Source: an uncultured Pelagibacteraceae bacterium
GTDB taxonomy: Bacteria; Pseudomonadota; Alphaproteobacteria; Pelagibacterales; Pelagibacteraceae
Direction: 5' to 3'
Assembly (NCBI GenBank): GCA_902592375.1
Contig: CACJEG010000004.1
Span: forward strand, 1-64,000
DNA: 64,000 nt
Made by a program: the position numbers and the translations under genes. Under the pieces are notes generated by a model. That model saw only the letters and a list, made by a program, of their open reading frames with translations. It did not search any database and had not been told where the DNA came from. Positions 38,616 through 48,303 of this stretch are shown here, piece by piece; the stretch's first letter is position 1; every line of letters begins with the position of its first letter.

Positions 38616-40901
38616 TTATTTTTTATAATCTATTACTTGAGAAGAATAAGCAGCAATCGATGCCAAATTAAGTATCTCAGAAGTTGACGATCTTAAAGGT
38701 GCAATTTCTATTGGAAGCCCAAGTCCAATTAACAGTGGTCCAATAACTTTTGTGTCTCCAATTGTTTTCATCAGTTTATATGAAATTGCTGCACTATGTT
38801 GCCCAGGCATTATTAATATATTTGCTTTACCAACTATCTTTGCAAAAGGATAAAGTTCCTCATACTCTGGATTAAGAGCAACATCAGGCTGCATATCTCC
38901 ATCAAATTCAAAGTCTACTTTTCTTTCTTTTAATATCTCAACCGCGTTTCGAATATGTTTTGTTCTACTAGTAAGAGGTTGTCCAAATGTAGAGTGGGAT
39001 ACAAAAGCTACTTTAGGATCAAATCCAAAAAGTCTAACTACTCTCGCTGTAGATATAGCAATTTCAGCCATTTGTTCAGAAGTTGGATATTCATGGACAC
39101 TTGTATCACCAACAAAAATAGTTCTTCCTTTATGGACTATCATGTTTAAACCAAACATAATTTCACCTTTTCTTACATCAACAACTTGCTTGATTTTTTC
39201 AAAAGAGGCACCAAATCGTCTTGTATTACCTGTTACAGCACCATCAGCATCGCCACAGGCAACCATACTAGTAGCCCAAACAACTCTATCATTTCTGATC
39301 ATTCGGTCACAATCTCGTTCTAATAATCCTTGCTCTCTTTGTAATTTTTCAAATAAATGTTTAACGTATCTTTTTCTCTTTTCTTCATCTTTTGAATTAA
39401 CAATTTCAATGTCAAAATTTTCACTGTATCCAATATTTTTAATCTGTTCTTTAATTTTACTTTCTTTACCAACTAAGATTGGAATACCTAATTTTGAATT
39501 TTTAAATGCTATGGCAGCTTTTAAAGTATTTTCATCTTCACCATCTGCAAAAACAATTTTTTTCTGATTTTTCTTAATAAATGAATTTATACCTTGCATG
39601 ATGGTTACTGTCGGATCTAGCCTTTGTTTAAGTTGATCTTTATAAGCATCAAAATCATCTATATTTTTTCTAGCAACTCCACTATCTATAGCTGCTTTTG
39701 CTACAGCTGCTGGTATAACACTAATTAATCTTGGATCAAATGTTGATGGAATAATATAATCTTTTCCATAATGAGGTCTTTCTCCACCCATAGCTGCAAC
39801 CACTTCATCAGGAACATCTTCTCTTGCAAGCTTAGCTATTGCATTAGCTGCAGCAACTTTCATTTCTTCATTTATTGTTTTGGATCTAACATCTAAAGCT
39901 CCCCTGAATATGTAAGGAAAACCAATTAAATTATTTACTTGATTGGGATAATCTGATCTTCCTGTAGCAACGATTGCATCATTTCTAACCTCACTAATTT
40001 CCTCTGGAGTAATTTCTGGATCAGGATTAGCACAAGCAAATATAATTGGATTTTTTGCCATGGATTTAACCATCTCTTTTTTTAGAACACCTTTTGCAGA
40101 TAATCCTAAAAAAACATCTGCACCTTTAACAGCATCTTCCAAAGTTCTATGTTTAGTTTTAACTACGTATCTCGATTTCCATTGATCAATTCCCTCAGTT
40201 CTTCCTTCGTAAATAACGCCTTTTCTGTCTAGCATTATTATATTTTCAGATTTTACTCCTGAGTTTTTAAATAACTCGGTACAAGCTTGCGCTGAAGCTC
40301 CAGCACCATTTACTACAACTTTAATTTTTTTTATTGATTTACCAGAAATATCTAATGCATTAATTAATGCTGCGGTTGTTATGATTGCTGTTCCATGTTG
40401 ATCATCATGAAAAACAGGAATATCCAAAATTTCTTTTAATTTTTGTTCTATTATAAAACAATCTGGGGCTGCTATGTCCTCTAAATTTATTCCACCAAAG
40501 CTAGGTGCAAAATTTTTAATTGAATTTATGATTTCGTTTGAATCTTTACAATCAATCTCTAAGTCAATCGAGTCTATATCCGCAAATCTTTTAAATAATA
40601 CAGCCTTTCCTTCCATTACAGGCTTTGATGCAAGAGCACCTAAATTTCCCATCCCTAATATTGCTGAACCATTACTTATTACAGCAACAAGGTTTCCTTT
40701 ACTCGTGTAATCATAAGCTGCTTCTGGATTTTCACTTATCTTTTTTACAGGAGCAGCAACTCCTGGAGAATAAGCTAAAGCGAGATCACGCTTAGTTGTC
40801 ATATTTTTTGAAGAAATAATCTCAATCTTGCCAGGTTTTTTGTCTTTATGAAAATCTAAAGCTTCTTTATCTGTATAATGATCGATTTTTGTTTTTTTCA
40901 T
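38616..40901 (-). CDS. maeB: NADP-dependent malic enzyme with C-terminal phosphotransacetylase-like domain
   Basis: Malic enzyme oxidatively decarboxylates malate to pyruvate. The start at 40901 (MKKTKIDHYTDKEAL) gives 761 aa; the longer frame to 40979 adds 26 residues into the intergenic gap. The N-terminal catalytic half shows LAYSPGVAAPV, GSAILGMGNLGALASKPVMEGK, FHDDQHGTAI and VNGAGASAQAC; the C-terminal half is a phosphate acetyltransferase-like domain (IVFADGEDENTLKAA onward) that in this family is regulatory. Confidence 0.95.
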   Translation of the reverse strand: MKKTKIDHYTDKEALDFHKDKKPGKIEIISSKNMTTKRDLALAYSPGVAAPVKKISENPEAAYDYTSKGNLVAVISNGSAILGMGNLGALASKPVMEGKAVLFKRFADIDSIDLEIDCKDSNEIINSIKNFAPSFGGINLEDIAAPDCFIIEQKLKEILDIPVFHDDQHGTAIITTAALINALDISGKSIKKIKVVVNGAGASAQACTELFKNSGVKSENIIMLDRKGVIYEGRTEGIDQWKSRYVVKTKHRTLEDAVKGADVFLGLSAKGVLKKEMVKSMAKNPIIFACANPDPEITPEEISEVRNDAIVATGRSDYPNQVNNLIGFPYIFRGALDVRSKTINEEMKVAAANAIAKLAREDVPDEVVAAMGGERPHYGKDYIIPSTFDPRLISVIPAAVAKAAIDSGVARKNIDDFDAYKDQLKQRLDPTVTIMQGINSFIKKNQKKIVFADGEDENTLKAAIAFKNSKLGIPILVGKESKIKEQIKNIGYSENFDIEIVNSKDEEKRKRYVKHLFEKLQREQGLLERDCDRMIRNDRVVWATSMVACGDADGAVTGNTRRFGASFEKIKQVVDVRKGEIMFGLNMIVHKGRTIFVGDTSVHEYPTSEQMAEIAISTARVVRLFGFDPKVAFVSHSTFGQPLTSRTKHIRNAVEILKERKVDFEFDGDMQPDVALNPEYEELYPFAKIVGKANILIMPGQHSAAISYKLMKTIGDTKVIGPLLIGLGLPIEIAPLRSSTSEILNLASIAAYSSQVIDYKK

Positions 40902-40953
40902 TTCTGATAACAATAAGTGTACAATTGGGGTAAAATTAAGACTAATATGATTT

Positions 40954-42483
40954 ATGAACTTACTTAAGTCAACAGGCACATTTGGTTTTTATACTATCAT
41001 TAGTAGATTGCTGGGTTATTTAAGAGATATTTTAATAGCAATTTTTCTTGGAACAGGGATGTTGGCTGATGCTTTTTTTGTAGCATTTAGAATTCCAAAT
41101 ACTTTTAGAAGATTATTTGCTGAAGGCACTTTTAATGCAGCATTCGTTCCAAGTTATTCATCTGAAATTACTAAGGGAAAAAAACAATCAAACAAATTTG
41201 CTAACGATATTTTTAATCTCCTTTTTTTAGGGTTGTTGTTTTTAACAATAATAATTGAAATTTTCATGCCAGCATTTGTTTCTATTATTGCACCAGGATT
41301 TGTGGGTGATTTAGAAAAAATGGAGTTAGCAATTAATTTAACAAGAATTACCTTTCCTTTTTTATTTTTTATTTGTTTAGCCTCATTTTTTTCTGCAATC
41401 TTAAATTCACACAATAAATTTGCAGCTGCTGCTGCAGCGCCGATAATATTAAATATTGTTTTAATTTTAGTATTGTTTTTTTCTAAATCTTTAGGTGATC
41501 AATTAGTTTATTATTTGTCTTATGGTGTTTCTTTAGCTGGTTTTTTACAATTAATATTTTTATATAAATATGTATCAAAATATTACTCACTTAAATTTAG
41601 TTTTGAATTAAATTTAAGTAACAAAGTTAAATTTTTTTTTAAAAAACTTTTACCAAGTATTTTTTCATCAGGTGTCACTCAAATAAATATTTTAATTGGT
41701 ACAATAATTGCATCATTTCAAGCAAGTGCAGTTTCTTACTTATATTATGCTGATAGAATTTATCAAATTAACCTAGCTATAGCTGGTATCGCGATTGGCG
41801 TTGTAATACTTCCTCAGCTGTCAAAACATATTCAATCTAGGAAAAAAAATAAGATTTTGTTTATACAAAATAAAGCTCTTGAATTAAGTTTATTCTTAAG
41901 TCTTCCAGCAACTATCGCTTTAATCATAGGATCAGAACAAATTATTTCAGCTTTATTTGGTTATGGGTCTTTCAATGAAAATTCCGTGAACAATTCAAGT
42001 TTAGCTTTATATTATTTTGCATTAGGTCTGCCTGCTTTTGCCTTAATAAAAGTTTTTTCAAGTTTTTTCTTTGCAAACCACGATACAAAAACTCCTTTTT
42101 ATATTTCTTTGATTTCAGTATTAGTAAATATTTTTATTAGTTTGTATTATTTTAGTGAAATTGGTTTTATAATAATTCCAATAGCTACATCTATTTCATC
42201 TTGGTTTAATTCAATATTGTTATTTTTATTTTTAAAAAATCGACAATTATTTTATTTTAACCAAATATTTTTTGTTAAATTTATTAAAATAATTTTTGCA
42301 TCAATTATGATGGGTTTATTTTTTAACTTTATGTTAAATTATTTCCAGAACGAATTAGCATTTAATCAATCAATTAAATCTTTTTATTTAGTTTTATCTG
42401 TTATATTAGGGTTATTGTTTTATTTAATTGTGTCTTATTTCATCAAAGCTTTTCAAATGAATGATATTAAATTAAAGTATTAA
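40954..42483 (+). CDS. murJ: Lipid II flippase MurJ
   Basis: MurJ flips the peptidoglycan precursor lipid II across the inner membrane. The 509-aa protein has about 14 hydrophobic segments and the MVF/MurJ signatures [42 protein letters not shown] and AFVPSYS near the N-terminus, including the essential Arg residues. It is followed 4 bp later by trpS. Confidence 0.95.
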   Translation: MNLLKSTGTFGFYTIISRLLGYLRDILIAIFLGTGMLADAFFVAFRIPNTFRRLFAEGTFNAAFVPSYSSEITKGKKQSNKFANDIFNLLFLGLLFLTIIIEIFMPAFVSIIAPGFVGDLEKMELAINLTRITFPFLFFICLASFFSAILNSHNKFAAAAAAPIILNIVLILVLFFSKSLGDQLVYYLSYGVSLAGFLQLIFLYKYVSKYYSLKFSFELNLSNKVKFFFKKLLPSIFSSGVTQINILIGTIIASFQASAVSYLYYADRIYQINLAIAGIAIGVVILPQLSKHIQSRKKNKILFIQNKALELSLFLSLPATIALIIGSEQIISALFGYGSFNENSVNNSSLALYYFALGLPAFALIKVFSSFFFANHDTKTPFYISLISVLVNIFISLYYFSEIGFIIIPIATSISSWFNSILLFLFLKNRQLFYFNQIFFVKFIKIIFASIMMGLFFNFMLNYFQNELAFNQSIKSFYLVLSVILGLLFYLIVSYFIKAFQMNDIKLKY

Positions 42484-42487
42484 TTTT

Positions 42488-43489
42488 ATGGGTAAAAAAA
42501 TATTCTCTGGTGTTCAGCCTACAGGTAATCTTCATCTTGGAAATTATTTAGGTGCCATAAAAAACTTTGTAGACTTAAATAACGATAAAGATAATAAATG
42601 TATTTTTTGTGTAGTTGATCTGCATGCCATTACAGTAAAGCAAGATCCTAAAGAATTAAAAAATAATATCCGGGAAACTGTTGCAACCTTTGTAGCTAGT
42701 GGAATAGATCCAAAAAAAAGTATAATTTTTAATCAATCTAGAGTGGCTGCCCATGCAGAAGGAGCATGGATATTAAGCTGTGTTGCTAGAATGGGCTGGT
42801 TAAATAGAATGACTCAATTTAAGGAGAAAGCTGGTAAAGATAAAGAGAAAGCTAGTATTGGATTATATTCTTATCCGGTTTTAATGGCAGCTGATATTCT
42901 CTTATATGATGCTACTCATGTTCCAGTAGGTGATGATCAAAAGCAACATTTGGAGTTATGTAGAGATATAGCTCAAAAATTTAATAATGATTTTGAAGTA
43001 GAAAATTTTCTTCAAGTTCCTGAACCTCTAATTCAAAAAGAGTTTTCAAGAATAATGAGTTTAAAAGATGGTTCAAAAAAAATGAGTAAATCAGAATTAT
43101 CAGATTTAAGTCGAATAAATTTAACAGATAACAAAGATCAAATAATAAACAAAATCAAAAAAGCGAAAACTGATCCTTTGCCCATGCCACAGGACATAAA
43201 GGAACTTAATGAAAGATTAGAAGCGAAAAATCTTTTAGGAATTTATTCAAGCTTAACTAATTCTACATTGGAAAACACAGTAAAAAATTTTTCAGGTAAA
43301 AATTTTTCAGAATTTAAAGAACAATTAGCTGGAGAACTTGTTAATAAAATTGAACCTATTTCTAATGAGATAAAAAAACTTTTAGAAGATAAAAAGTTTC
43401 TTGATGAAATTCTTCTAGATGGAGTTGAAAAAGCAAATACGATTGCCTCTAAAAAGATTGAAAGAATTAAAGAAATTATAGGTTTTTAA
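42488..43489 (+). CDS. trpS: Tryptophanyl-tRNA synthetase
   Basis: TrpRS charges tRNA-Trp. The 333-aa class I enzyme has the HIGH-like [19 protein letters not shown], the block [23 protein letters not shown] and the KMSKS-type loop SKKMSKSEL. It lies between murJ and nfu, a common alphaproteobacterial order. Confidence 0.97.
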   Translation: MGKKIFSGVQPTGNLHLGNYLGAIKNFVDLNNDKDNKCIFCVVDLHAITVKQDPKELKNNIRETVATFVASGIDPKKSIIFNQSRVAAHAEGAWILSCVARMGWLNRMTQFKEKAGKDKEKASIGLYSYPVLMAADILLYDATHVPVGDDQKQHLELCRDIAQKFNNDFEVENFLQVPEPLIQKEFSRIMSLKDGSKKMSKSELSDLSRINLTDNKDQIINKIKKAKTDPLPMPQDIKELNERLEAKNLLGIYSSLTNSTLENTVKNFSGKNFSEFKEQLAGELVNKIEPISNEIKKLLEDKKFLDEILLDGVEKANTIASKKIERIKEIIGF

Positions 43490-43541
43490 TAAAAATTTAT
43501 TATCAAGTTTTAATTTTCAAAATATTCATTATATATAATTT

Positions 43542-44084
43542 ATGTTCGTGCAAACAGAAGTAACACCAAATCCAAATTCTTTGAAATTTCTTCCTGGGAA
43601 GAAAGTTTCAAACAGTGGTCCTTATGAAATTACAAATAAAGAGGATATGAAAAATGAATTGGTGAGAAATATTTTGTCAATAAATGGTGTTGAGGGTATT
43701 TTTTTAGGTCAAGATTTTATTTCAGTAAATAAAAATGAAAATACAAAATGGGATGAAATAAAACATATCGTAATTTCCTTAATAAATGATTTTTACGCGG
43801 ATGGTAAAGAGTTTGTAATTGATGAGAATATAAAAGAAGAAGATTTAGATTTAAGTGAAATTGAATCAAAAATTGTAAAAATTTTAGAAGAAAAAATTAG
43901 ACCTGCTGTTGCTAGAGATGGTGGAGATATAAAATTTAAAGAGTTTAAGGATGGAATTGTTAAGGTACAGTTACAAGGTAGTTGCTCAGGCTGTCCTAGC
44001 TCAACAATGACTTTAAAACAAGGTGTACAAAATCTTTTATGTCATTATTTACCAGAGGTAAAAGAGGTTGTTGCTATACAATAA
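43542..44084 (+). CDS. Fe-S scaffold protein Nfu (NifU-like)
   Basis: A 180-aa protein with an N-terminal Nfu_N domain (QTEVTPNPNSLKFLPG) and a C-terminal NifU domain (RPAVARDGGDIKFKEF, with CSGC at residues 148-151) that binds a labile Fe-S cluster for transfer to apoproteins. It matches the NFU1-type architecture of alphaproteobacteria and mitochondria. Confidence 0.95.
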   Translation: MFVQTEVTPNPNSLKFLPGKKVSNSGPYEITNKEDMKNELVRNILSINGVEGIFLGQDFISVNKNENTKWDEIKHIVISLINDFYADGKEFVIDENIKEEDLDLSEIESKIVKILEEKIRPAVARDGGDIKFKEFKDGIVKVQLQGSCSGCPSSTMTLKQGVQNLLCHYLPEVKEVVAIQ

Positions 44085-44090
44085 TTTATT

Positions 44091-45155
44091 ATGAGAAAAT
44101 TTAAAAAATCAGGTTTTTTAAAAAATAAAAGCCTTAATATAGTTTCACAGTTTTTCTTAAGTTCATTTATAGTAATTTCATTCTTTTATGTAACTCCTAT
44201 ATTTATTAATTTTGCTGATAAAAATTTTAATAATAAAGAATTTACTAATAATTCAAAAAATATTTTAAATAATACTTTAAATAAAGATATGCTAATTCAG
44301 GAAGATACAACAGTAGATGCTGATGAAAGAGATTTATTATATGATATCTTAGAAGAAAATAATTCTGAAATTAATTTAGTCAGATATACAACATCTGAGA
44401 TTGACTCATTATTTAAAGAGATAAATTATAATTTAAAAGATGTAAGAGATACAAAATTAGTAAAACCAATAGATATTGGTCTTTTACCAAATGAAATTAA
44501 AAACATAGCTAACACTAAAAAAAGAAAAGATATGTTTATAAAAATTGTTCTTCCTTTAATAGTTAAAGAAAACAACAAAATTAGAGTTGATAGAAAAAGG
44601 TTATTCACAATTTTAAATAAAAATAGCAACACTGAAATTGAAAAAAAGTGGTTAGAAAAAAAATATAAACAATATGGTGTAAGAAAAAATGATTTATCTA
44701 CTTTGAAAGTAAGAATGGATGAAATACCAGTTTCATTAGCAATAGCTCAAGCTGCTAAAGAAACTGGCTGGGGTACTTCAAGATTTGCTTTAAAGGGAAA
44801 TGCTCTATTTGGACAATGGACTTGGTCTGGAGAAGGATTAAAACCTAAAAATGCAGATGAGGGTAAAGATCATAAAGTTATGAAGTTTCATAGCTTACAA
44901 TTATCTGTAAGAGCATATTTAAGAAATTTAAATACACACTCAACATATAAAAATTTAAGGAAAGCAAGAGCAGAACTTAAAAATCAAAATAAACCTTTAG
45001 ATAGTTTAATTTTGTCTAAGCATTTAGATAAATATGCAGAAACAGGAAATCAATATATAGAGGTTTTACAAAAAATTATTGAACAAAATAACTTAAAAGA
45101 TTTTGATGAAGCGAGATTGTTGCCATCAAGCAAAGATTTAGAGAGTTTAATTTAA
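44091..45155 (+). CDS. Bax-like glucosaminidase-domain protein, membrane anchored
   Basis: A 354-aa protein with an N-terminal hydrophobic segment (about residues 18-40) followed by a C-terminal glucosaminidase (GH73-like) domain. The block SLAIAQAAKETGWGTSRFALKGNALFGQW holds the catalytic Glu at residue 224, and YAETGNQYIEVL is typical of the E. coli Bax family. It probably cleaves peptidoglycan in the periplasm. It overlaps the convergent deacetylase gene by 4 bp. Confidence 0.86.
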   Translation: MRKFKKSGFLKNKSLNIVSQFFLSSFIVISFFYVTPIFINFADKNFNNKEFTNNSKNILNNTLNKDMLIQEDTTVDADERDLLYDILEENNSEINLVRYTTSEIDSLFKEINYNLKDVRDTKLVKPIDIGLLPNEIKNIANTKKRKDMFIKIVLPLIVKENNKIRVDRKRLFTILNKNSNTEIEKKWLEKKYKQYGVRKNDLSTLKVRMDEIPVSLAIAQAAKETGWGTSRFALKGNALFGQWTWSGEGLKPKNADEGKDHKVMKFHSLQLSVRAYLRNLNTHSTYKNLRKARAELKNQNKPLDSLILSKHLDKYAETGNQYIEVLQKIIEQNNLKDFDEARLLPSSKDLESLI

Positions 45156-46213
45156 TTTTCTTTTATAGGAAATTGCACACCAAACCATCTCCATTTTCCA
45201 TCATCATTCAGAGAACAATTAATTCTTCCTCTTCTTGGTTTGAATGGTTCTCTAAATTCAATCGTTAGAGAGTTGTTAGTAAATGTTGTTTTTGATTTTT
45301 CCCATATATCTCCCTCATTAGAATAGCAATTAATATTAGATAAATTTTTTTGCTCTTTGAAAAATTCAACTTTGAAATTTGGAGGGTTTGTGTTTTCGAA
45401 TAATTGTTTTTCCTCAGGAAGTATTCTTTTATATTCAAGTGGAAAATAATTTATTATTGATTTAAATCTTTTTAACTCCCCGTATTTTTCATTAATTGGA
45501 AATCTAGGTAGTTCAAATTTATCTTTATTTAAATCAATAACACCAGAATGCTGACCAAAAGCATATTGGAAATTCTTAGATATATAATCTTTCATAAATT
45601 TAGAGTATTCACCAAATGGATATGAAAATAGACTAGGTACGTAACCAAGTTCTTTTAGGAAAATTTTATTAGCCGTTTCAATATCTAAAATAAACTCTTT
45701 ATTGCTTACATCTATAAGATATTCATGAGTATGAGAATGATGTCCTATATTTGCAAATTCATTCCTTTCAACCTCTTTAATTTGCTCCCAAGTCATGTAA
45801 CCTCTTTTTCCCACTGGTTCAGTTGAGACAAATAAAATAAATGGAATTTTATTTTCTTTTAGATAAGGCCATGCATCAGTATAAAAAGATTCAAAAGCAT
45901 CATCGATAGTTATAAGAATTTCTTTTTTTTGTTTTGGTTTATTAAACTGTTCATGAAAATTATTTGGATTATGAAAATTAAAATCTGAGTTCTTAATAAT
46001 ATTTATATGTTCCTCAAATATATCCATTTTAATATTGGTTGAGGGGTACTTATTCTCATTAAAACGATGATACATAATTGATAGAATTCCTTCATCATGG
46101 GAATATTGTTTGATATTATTTTCATCTGATTTAGAACTGATATTAGAAAATAAAATAATTATGAATAAACTGATAATTGATGTAGCCAGTGAAAAAATTT
46201 TTTTAATGATCAT
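45152..46213 (-). CDS. Polysaccharide deacetylase (NodB homology), secreted
   Basis: A 353-aa protein with a signal-type leader (MIIKKIFSLATSIISLFIIILFSN) and a NodB domain: ILSIMYHRF, TIDDAFES (catalytic and metal Asp), and the metal His pair in GHHSHTHEYL. SYPFGEYSK is the third NodB motif. The substrate (peptidoglycan or polysaccharide) is unknown. If the signal peptide start at 46213 is right, its 5' end overlaps the divergent tsaB coding region by about 53 bp. Confidence 0.85.
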   Translation of the reverse strand: MIIKKIFSLATSIISLFIIILFSNISSKSDENNIKQYSHDEGILSIMYHRFNENKYPSTNIKMDIFEEHINIIKNSDFNFHNPNNFHEQFNKPKQKKEILITIDDAFESFYTDAWPYLKENKIPFILFVSTEPVGKRGYMTWEQIKEVERNEFANIGHHSHTHEYLIDVSNKEFILDIETANKIFLKELGYVPSLFSYPFGEYSKFMKDYISKNFQYAFGQHSGVIDLNKDKFELPRFPINEKYGELKRFKSIINYFPLEYKRILPEEKQLFENTNPPNFKVEFFKEQKNLSNINCYSNEGDIWEKSKTTFTNNSLTIEFREPFKPRRGRINCSLNDDGKWRWFGVQFPIKEN

Positions 46214-46547
46214 AACTAGTAATGATATTTATAATATTACTAAAGAGAATACTAAAATTAATTATGAAAAATTAACTTTAATTATTAATGATTTTTTAAA
46301 TACTCATAAATTAAACTTGAAAGATATTAATACAATTTATTTAAATAGAGGGCCTGGAAGTTTTGCAGGAATAAGAAATTCACTTTCTATAGTTAAAGCA
46401 TTTAATTTAACTAATAATATTGACTACTATTGTTATAGCATACAAGATTTTAAAGGTGAAAAAGACATAAAATACGAAAATATCCCTCATTTGTGCGATA
46501 AATTTAATATTAAAAAAAATTTGATTAACCCTATTTATTTAAGTTAA
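46161..46547 (+). CDS. tsaB: tRNA threonylcarbamoyladenosine synthesis protein TsaB, short form
   Basis: TsaB pairs with TsaD to make t6A37 in tRNAs reading ANN codons. The start at 46161 (MNKLIIDVASEKIFL) matches the usual beta-strand opening of the ASKHA fold; the longer ORF from 46110 lies inside the deacetylase. The family block NRGPGSFAGIRNSLSIVKAF is clear. At 128 aa it is much shorter than the usual 220-230 aa, yet ends in NPIYLS, like the normal C-terminus (PLYLR), suggesting loss of the second lobe interior. rimI, often next, is absent. Confidence 0.82.
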   Translation: MNKLIIDVASEKIFLMIITSNDIYNITKENTKINYEKLTLIINDFLNTHKLNLKDINTIYLNRGPGSFAGIRNSLSIVKAFNLTNNIDYYCYSIQDFKGEKDIKYENIPHLCDKFNIKKNLINPIYLS

Positions 46548-46556
46548 AATTATTTT

Positions 46557-46970
46557 ATGTCAGAAACAATAGAGCAAAAATGTATAGCAAAAGGAGTTAA
46601 ATTAACTGATCAAAGAAGAGTAATTGCACAAGTAATGTCCGAGTCTTCTGACCATCCGGATGTAGATGAACTTTATAATAGAGTGTCTAAAATTGATCCA
46701 AAAATAAGTATTGCAACTGTTTATAGAACGGTAAAACTATTTGAAGAGTCTGGAATATTAACTAAGCATGAGTTTAAAGGTGGAAAAGCAAGATATGAAG
46801 AGCTTAACGAAGGTCATCACGATCATTTAATTGATGTCAAAACTGGTGAAATTATAGAATTTGTAGACGAAGAAATTGAAAAGCTTCAAAAAAAAGTTGC
46901 AGAAAAATATGGATATAAATTAGTGGACCATAAATTGGAATTATATGGGGTTAAGAAAAAATCCCAATAA
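46557..46970 (+). CDS. Fur/Mur family metalloregulator
   Basis: A 137-aa Fur-family repressor. The DNA-binding part has LTDQRRVIAQVM, ISIATVYRTVKLFEESGIL; the metal site HHDHLID follows. The enteric CxxC zinc pair is replaced (VKTG in place of CxxCG), as in alphaproteobacterial Fur/Mur, so it may sense Mn(II) or Fe(II). It lies 9 bp after tsaB and 1 bp before miaB. Confidence 0.9.
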   Translation: MSETIEQKCIAKGVKLTDQRRVIAQVMSESSDHPDVDELYNRVSKIDPKISIATVYRTVKLFEESGILTKHEFKGGKARYEELNEGHHDHLIDVKTGEIIEFVDEEIEKLQKKVAEKYGYKLVDHKLELYGVKKKSQ

Positions 46971-46971
46971 T

Positions 46972-48300
46972 ATGAGTCAAAAAATATTTATCAAAACATT
47001 TGGATGTCAGATGAATGAGTATGACTCAAATAGAATTTTTGACTCAGTCAAAAAAATTGGCTATGAAAAAACAGAAAAATATGAAGAAGCAAATTGTTAT
47101 CTATTAAACACATGTCATATTAGAGATAAAGCAAAAGAAAAAGTTTACTCAGAAATAGGTAGAGTAAAAAAAATTTTTAGATCAAAAAAAAAACCATTGG
47201 TGATTATTGCAGGCTGTGTTGCTCAAGCAGAAAATCAAGAGATGCTAAAAAGAGAACCCTACATAGATTTAGTTATTGGTCCTCAAGCTTATCACAAAAT
47301 AAATGACACAATATTAAATTATAACAAAAAAAAGAAAAAGATTGAAGAAACTGAATTTGATGCAGTTTCTAAATTTAAATATTTGAGTAAAATTAAAAAT
47401 GAAGCTGGAAAAGTTTCATCCTTCTTAACTATTCAGGAAGGATGTGATAAGTTTTGTCATTTTTGCGTAGTCCCATATACAAGAGGACCAGAATATTCTC
47501 GACCATTTAAACAAATTTTGGATGAAGCAAAATATTTAGCTGATAATGGTGCAAAAGAAATAATTTTACTTGGTCAAAATGTAAATGCTTATGATAATGA
47601 AGGATTCAGACTATCAGATTTGATTTTAAATATTGAAAAATTATCTGAAATTAAGAGAGTTAGATATACAACATCTCACCCAAAAGATATGACTGAGGAT
47701 TTAATTGAAGTATATAAAACCTGTGAAAAGTTAATGCCACTTGTGCATTTACCGGTTCAAAGTGGATCTAATAAAATTTTAAAGTTGATGAATAGAAAAC
47801 ATACCATTGAGGAATATCTAAATACTTTTGATAAATTAAAAGAAATTAATTCAAATATTGAATTTTCAAGTGATTTTATAATTGGCTATCCTGGTGAAGA
47901 GGATCAGGATTTTAAGGATACTATTAGATTAATTGAAAGAATTAAATTTATTAACTCTTATTCATTTATTTTTAGTCCAAGACCTGGAACAGTCGCCGAA
48001 AATTTAGACCTAATTGAAAAAAAAATTTCTATTGAAAGATTAGAAAAAATTCAAACTATTTTATTCAAAAATCAAATCGAAATGAACAAGTCATTGGAGG
48101 GTAAAGTTATTGATGTTTTGGTTGAAAATTTAACCGACGATAAAAGCAAAGCTTTTGGTAGATCTGAGTATATGACATCTGTAATTTTTAATGGTAAAAA
48201 GAATGATATTGGAAAAATAGTTCAAGTGAGAATTAAAGATAGTAATAGAAATACTTTATTTGGTGAAGTAATAACTAATTCGGATCAGAAGGTTGCATAG
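46972..48300 (+). CDS. miaB: tRNA-2-methylthio-N6-isopentenyladenosine methylthiotransferase MiaB
   Basis: MiaB is a radical SAM enzyme that adds the 2-methylthio group to i6A37. The start at 46972 (MSQKIFIKTFGCQMNEYDS) gives 442 aa; the longer frame starts inside fur. The N-terminal MTTase domain has Cys in TFGCQMN, LNTCHIRDKA and IIAGCVAQ; the radical SAM triad is CDKFCHFC; a TRAM domain lies at the end. Order tsaB-fur-miaB-phoH-ybeY-lnt is typical of the class. Confidence 0.97.
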   Translation: MSQKIFIKTFGCQMNEYDSNRIFDSVKKIGYEKTEKYEEANCYLLNTCHIRDKAKEKVYSEIGRVKKIFRSKKKPLVIIAGCVAQAENQEMLKREPYIDLVIGPQAYHKINDTILNYNKKKKKIEETEFDAVSKFKYLSKIKNEAGKVSSFLTIQEGCDKFCHFCVVPYTRGPEYSRPFKQILDEAKYLADNGAKEIILLGQNVNAYDNEGFRLSDLILNIEKLSEIKRVRYTTSHPKDMTEDLIEVYKTCEKLMPLVHLPVQSGSNKILKLMNRKHTIEEYLNTFDKLKEINSNIEFSSDFIIGYPGEEDQDFKDTIRLIERIKFINSYSFIFSPRPGTVAENLDLIEKKISIERLEKIQTILFKNQIEMNKSLEGKVIDVLVENLTDDKSKAFGRSEYMTSVIFNGKKNDIGKIVQVRIKDSNRNTLFGEVITNSDQKVA

Positions 48301-48303
48301 AAT

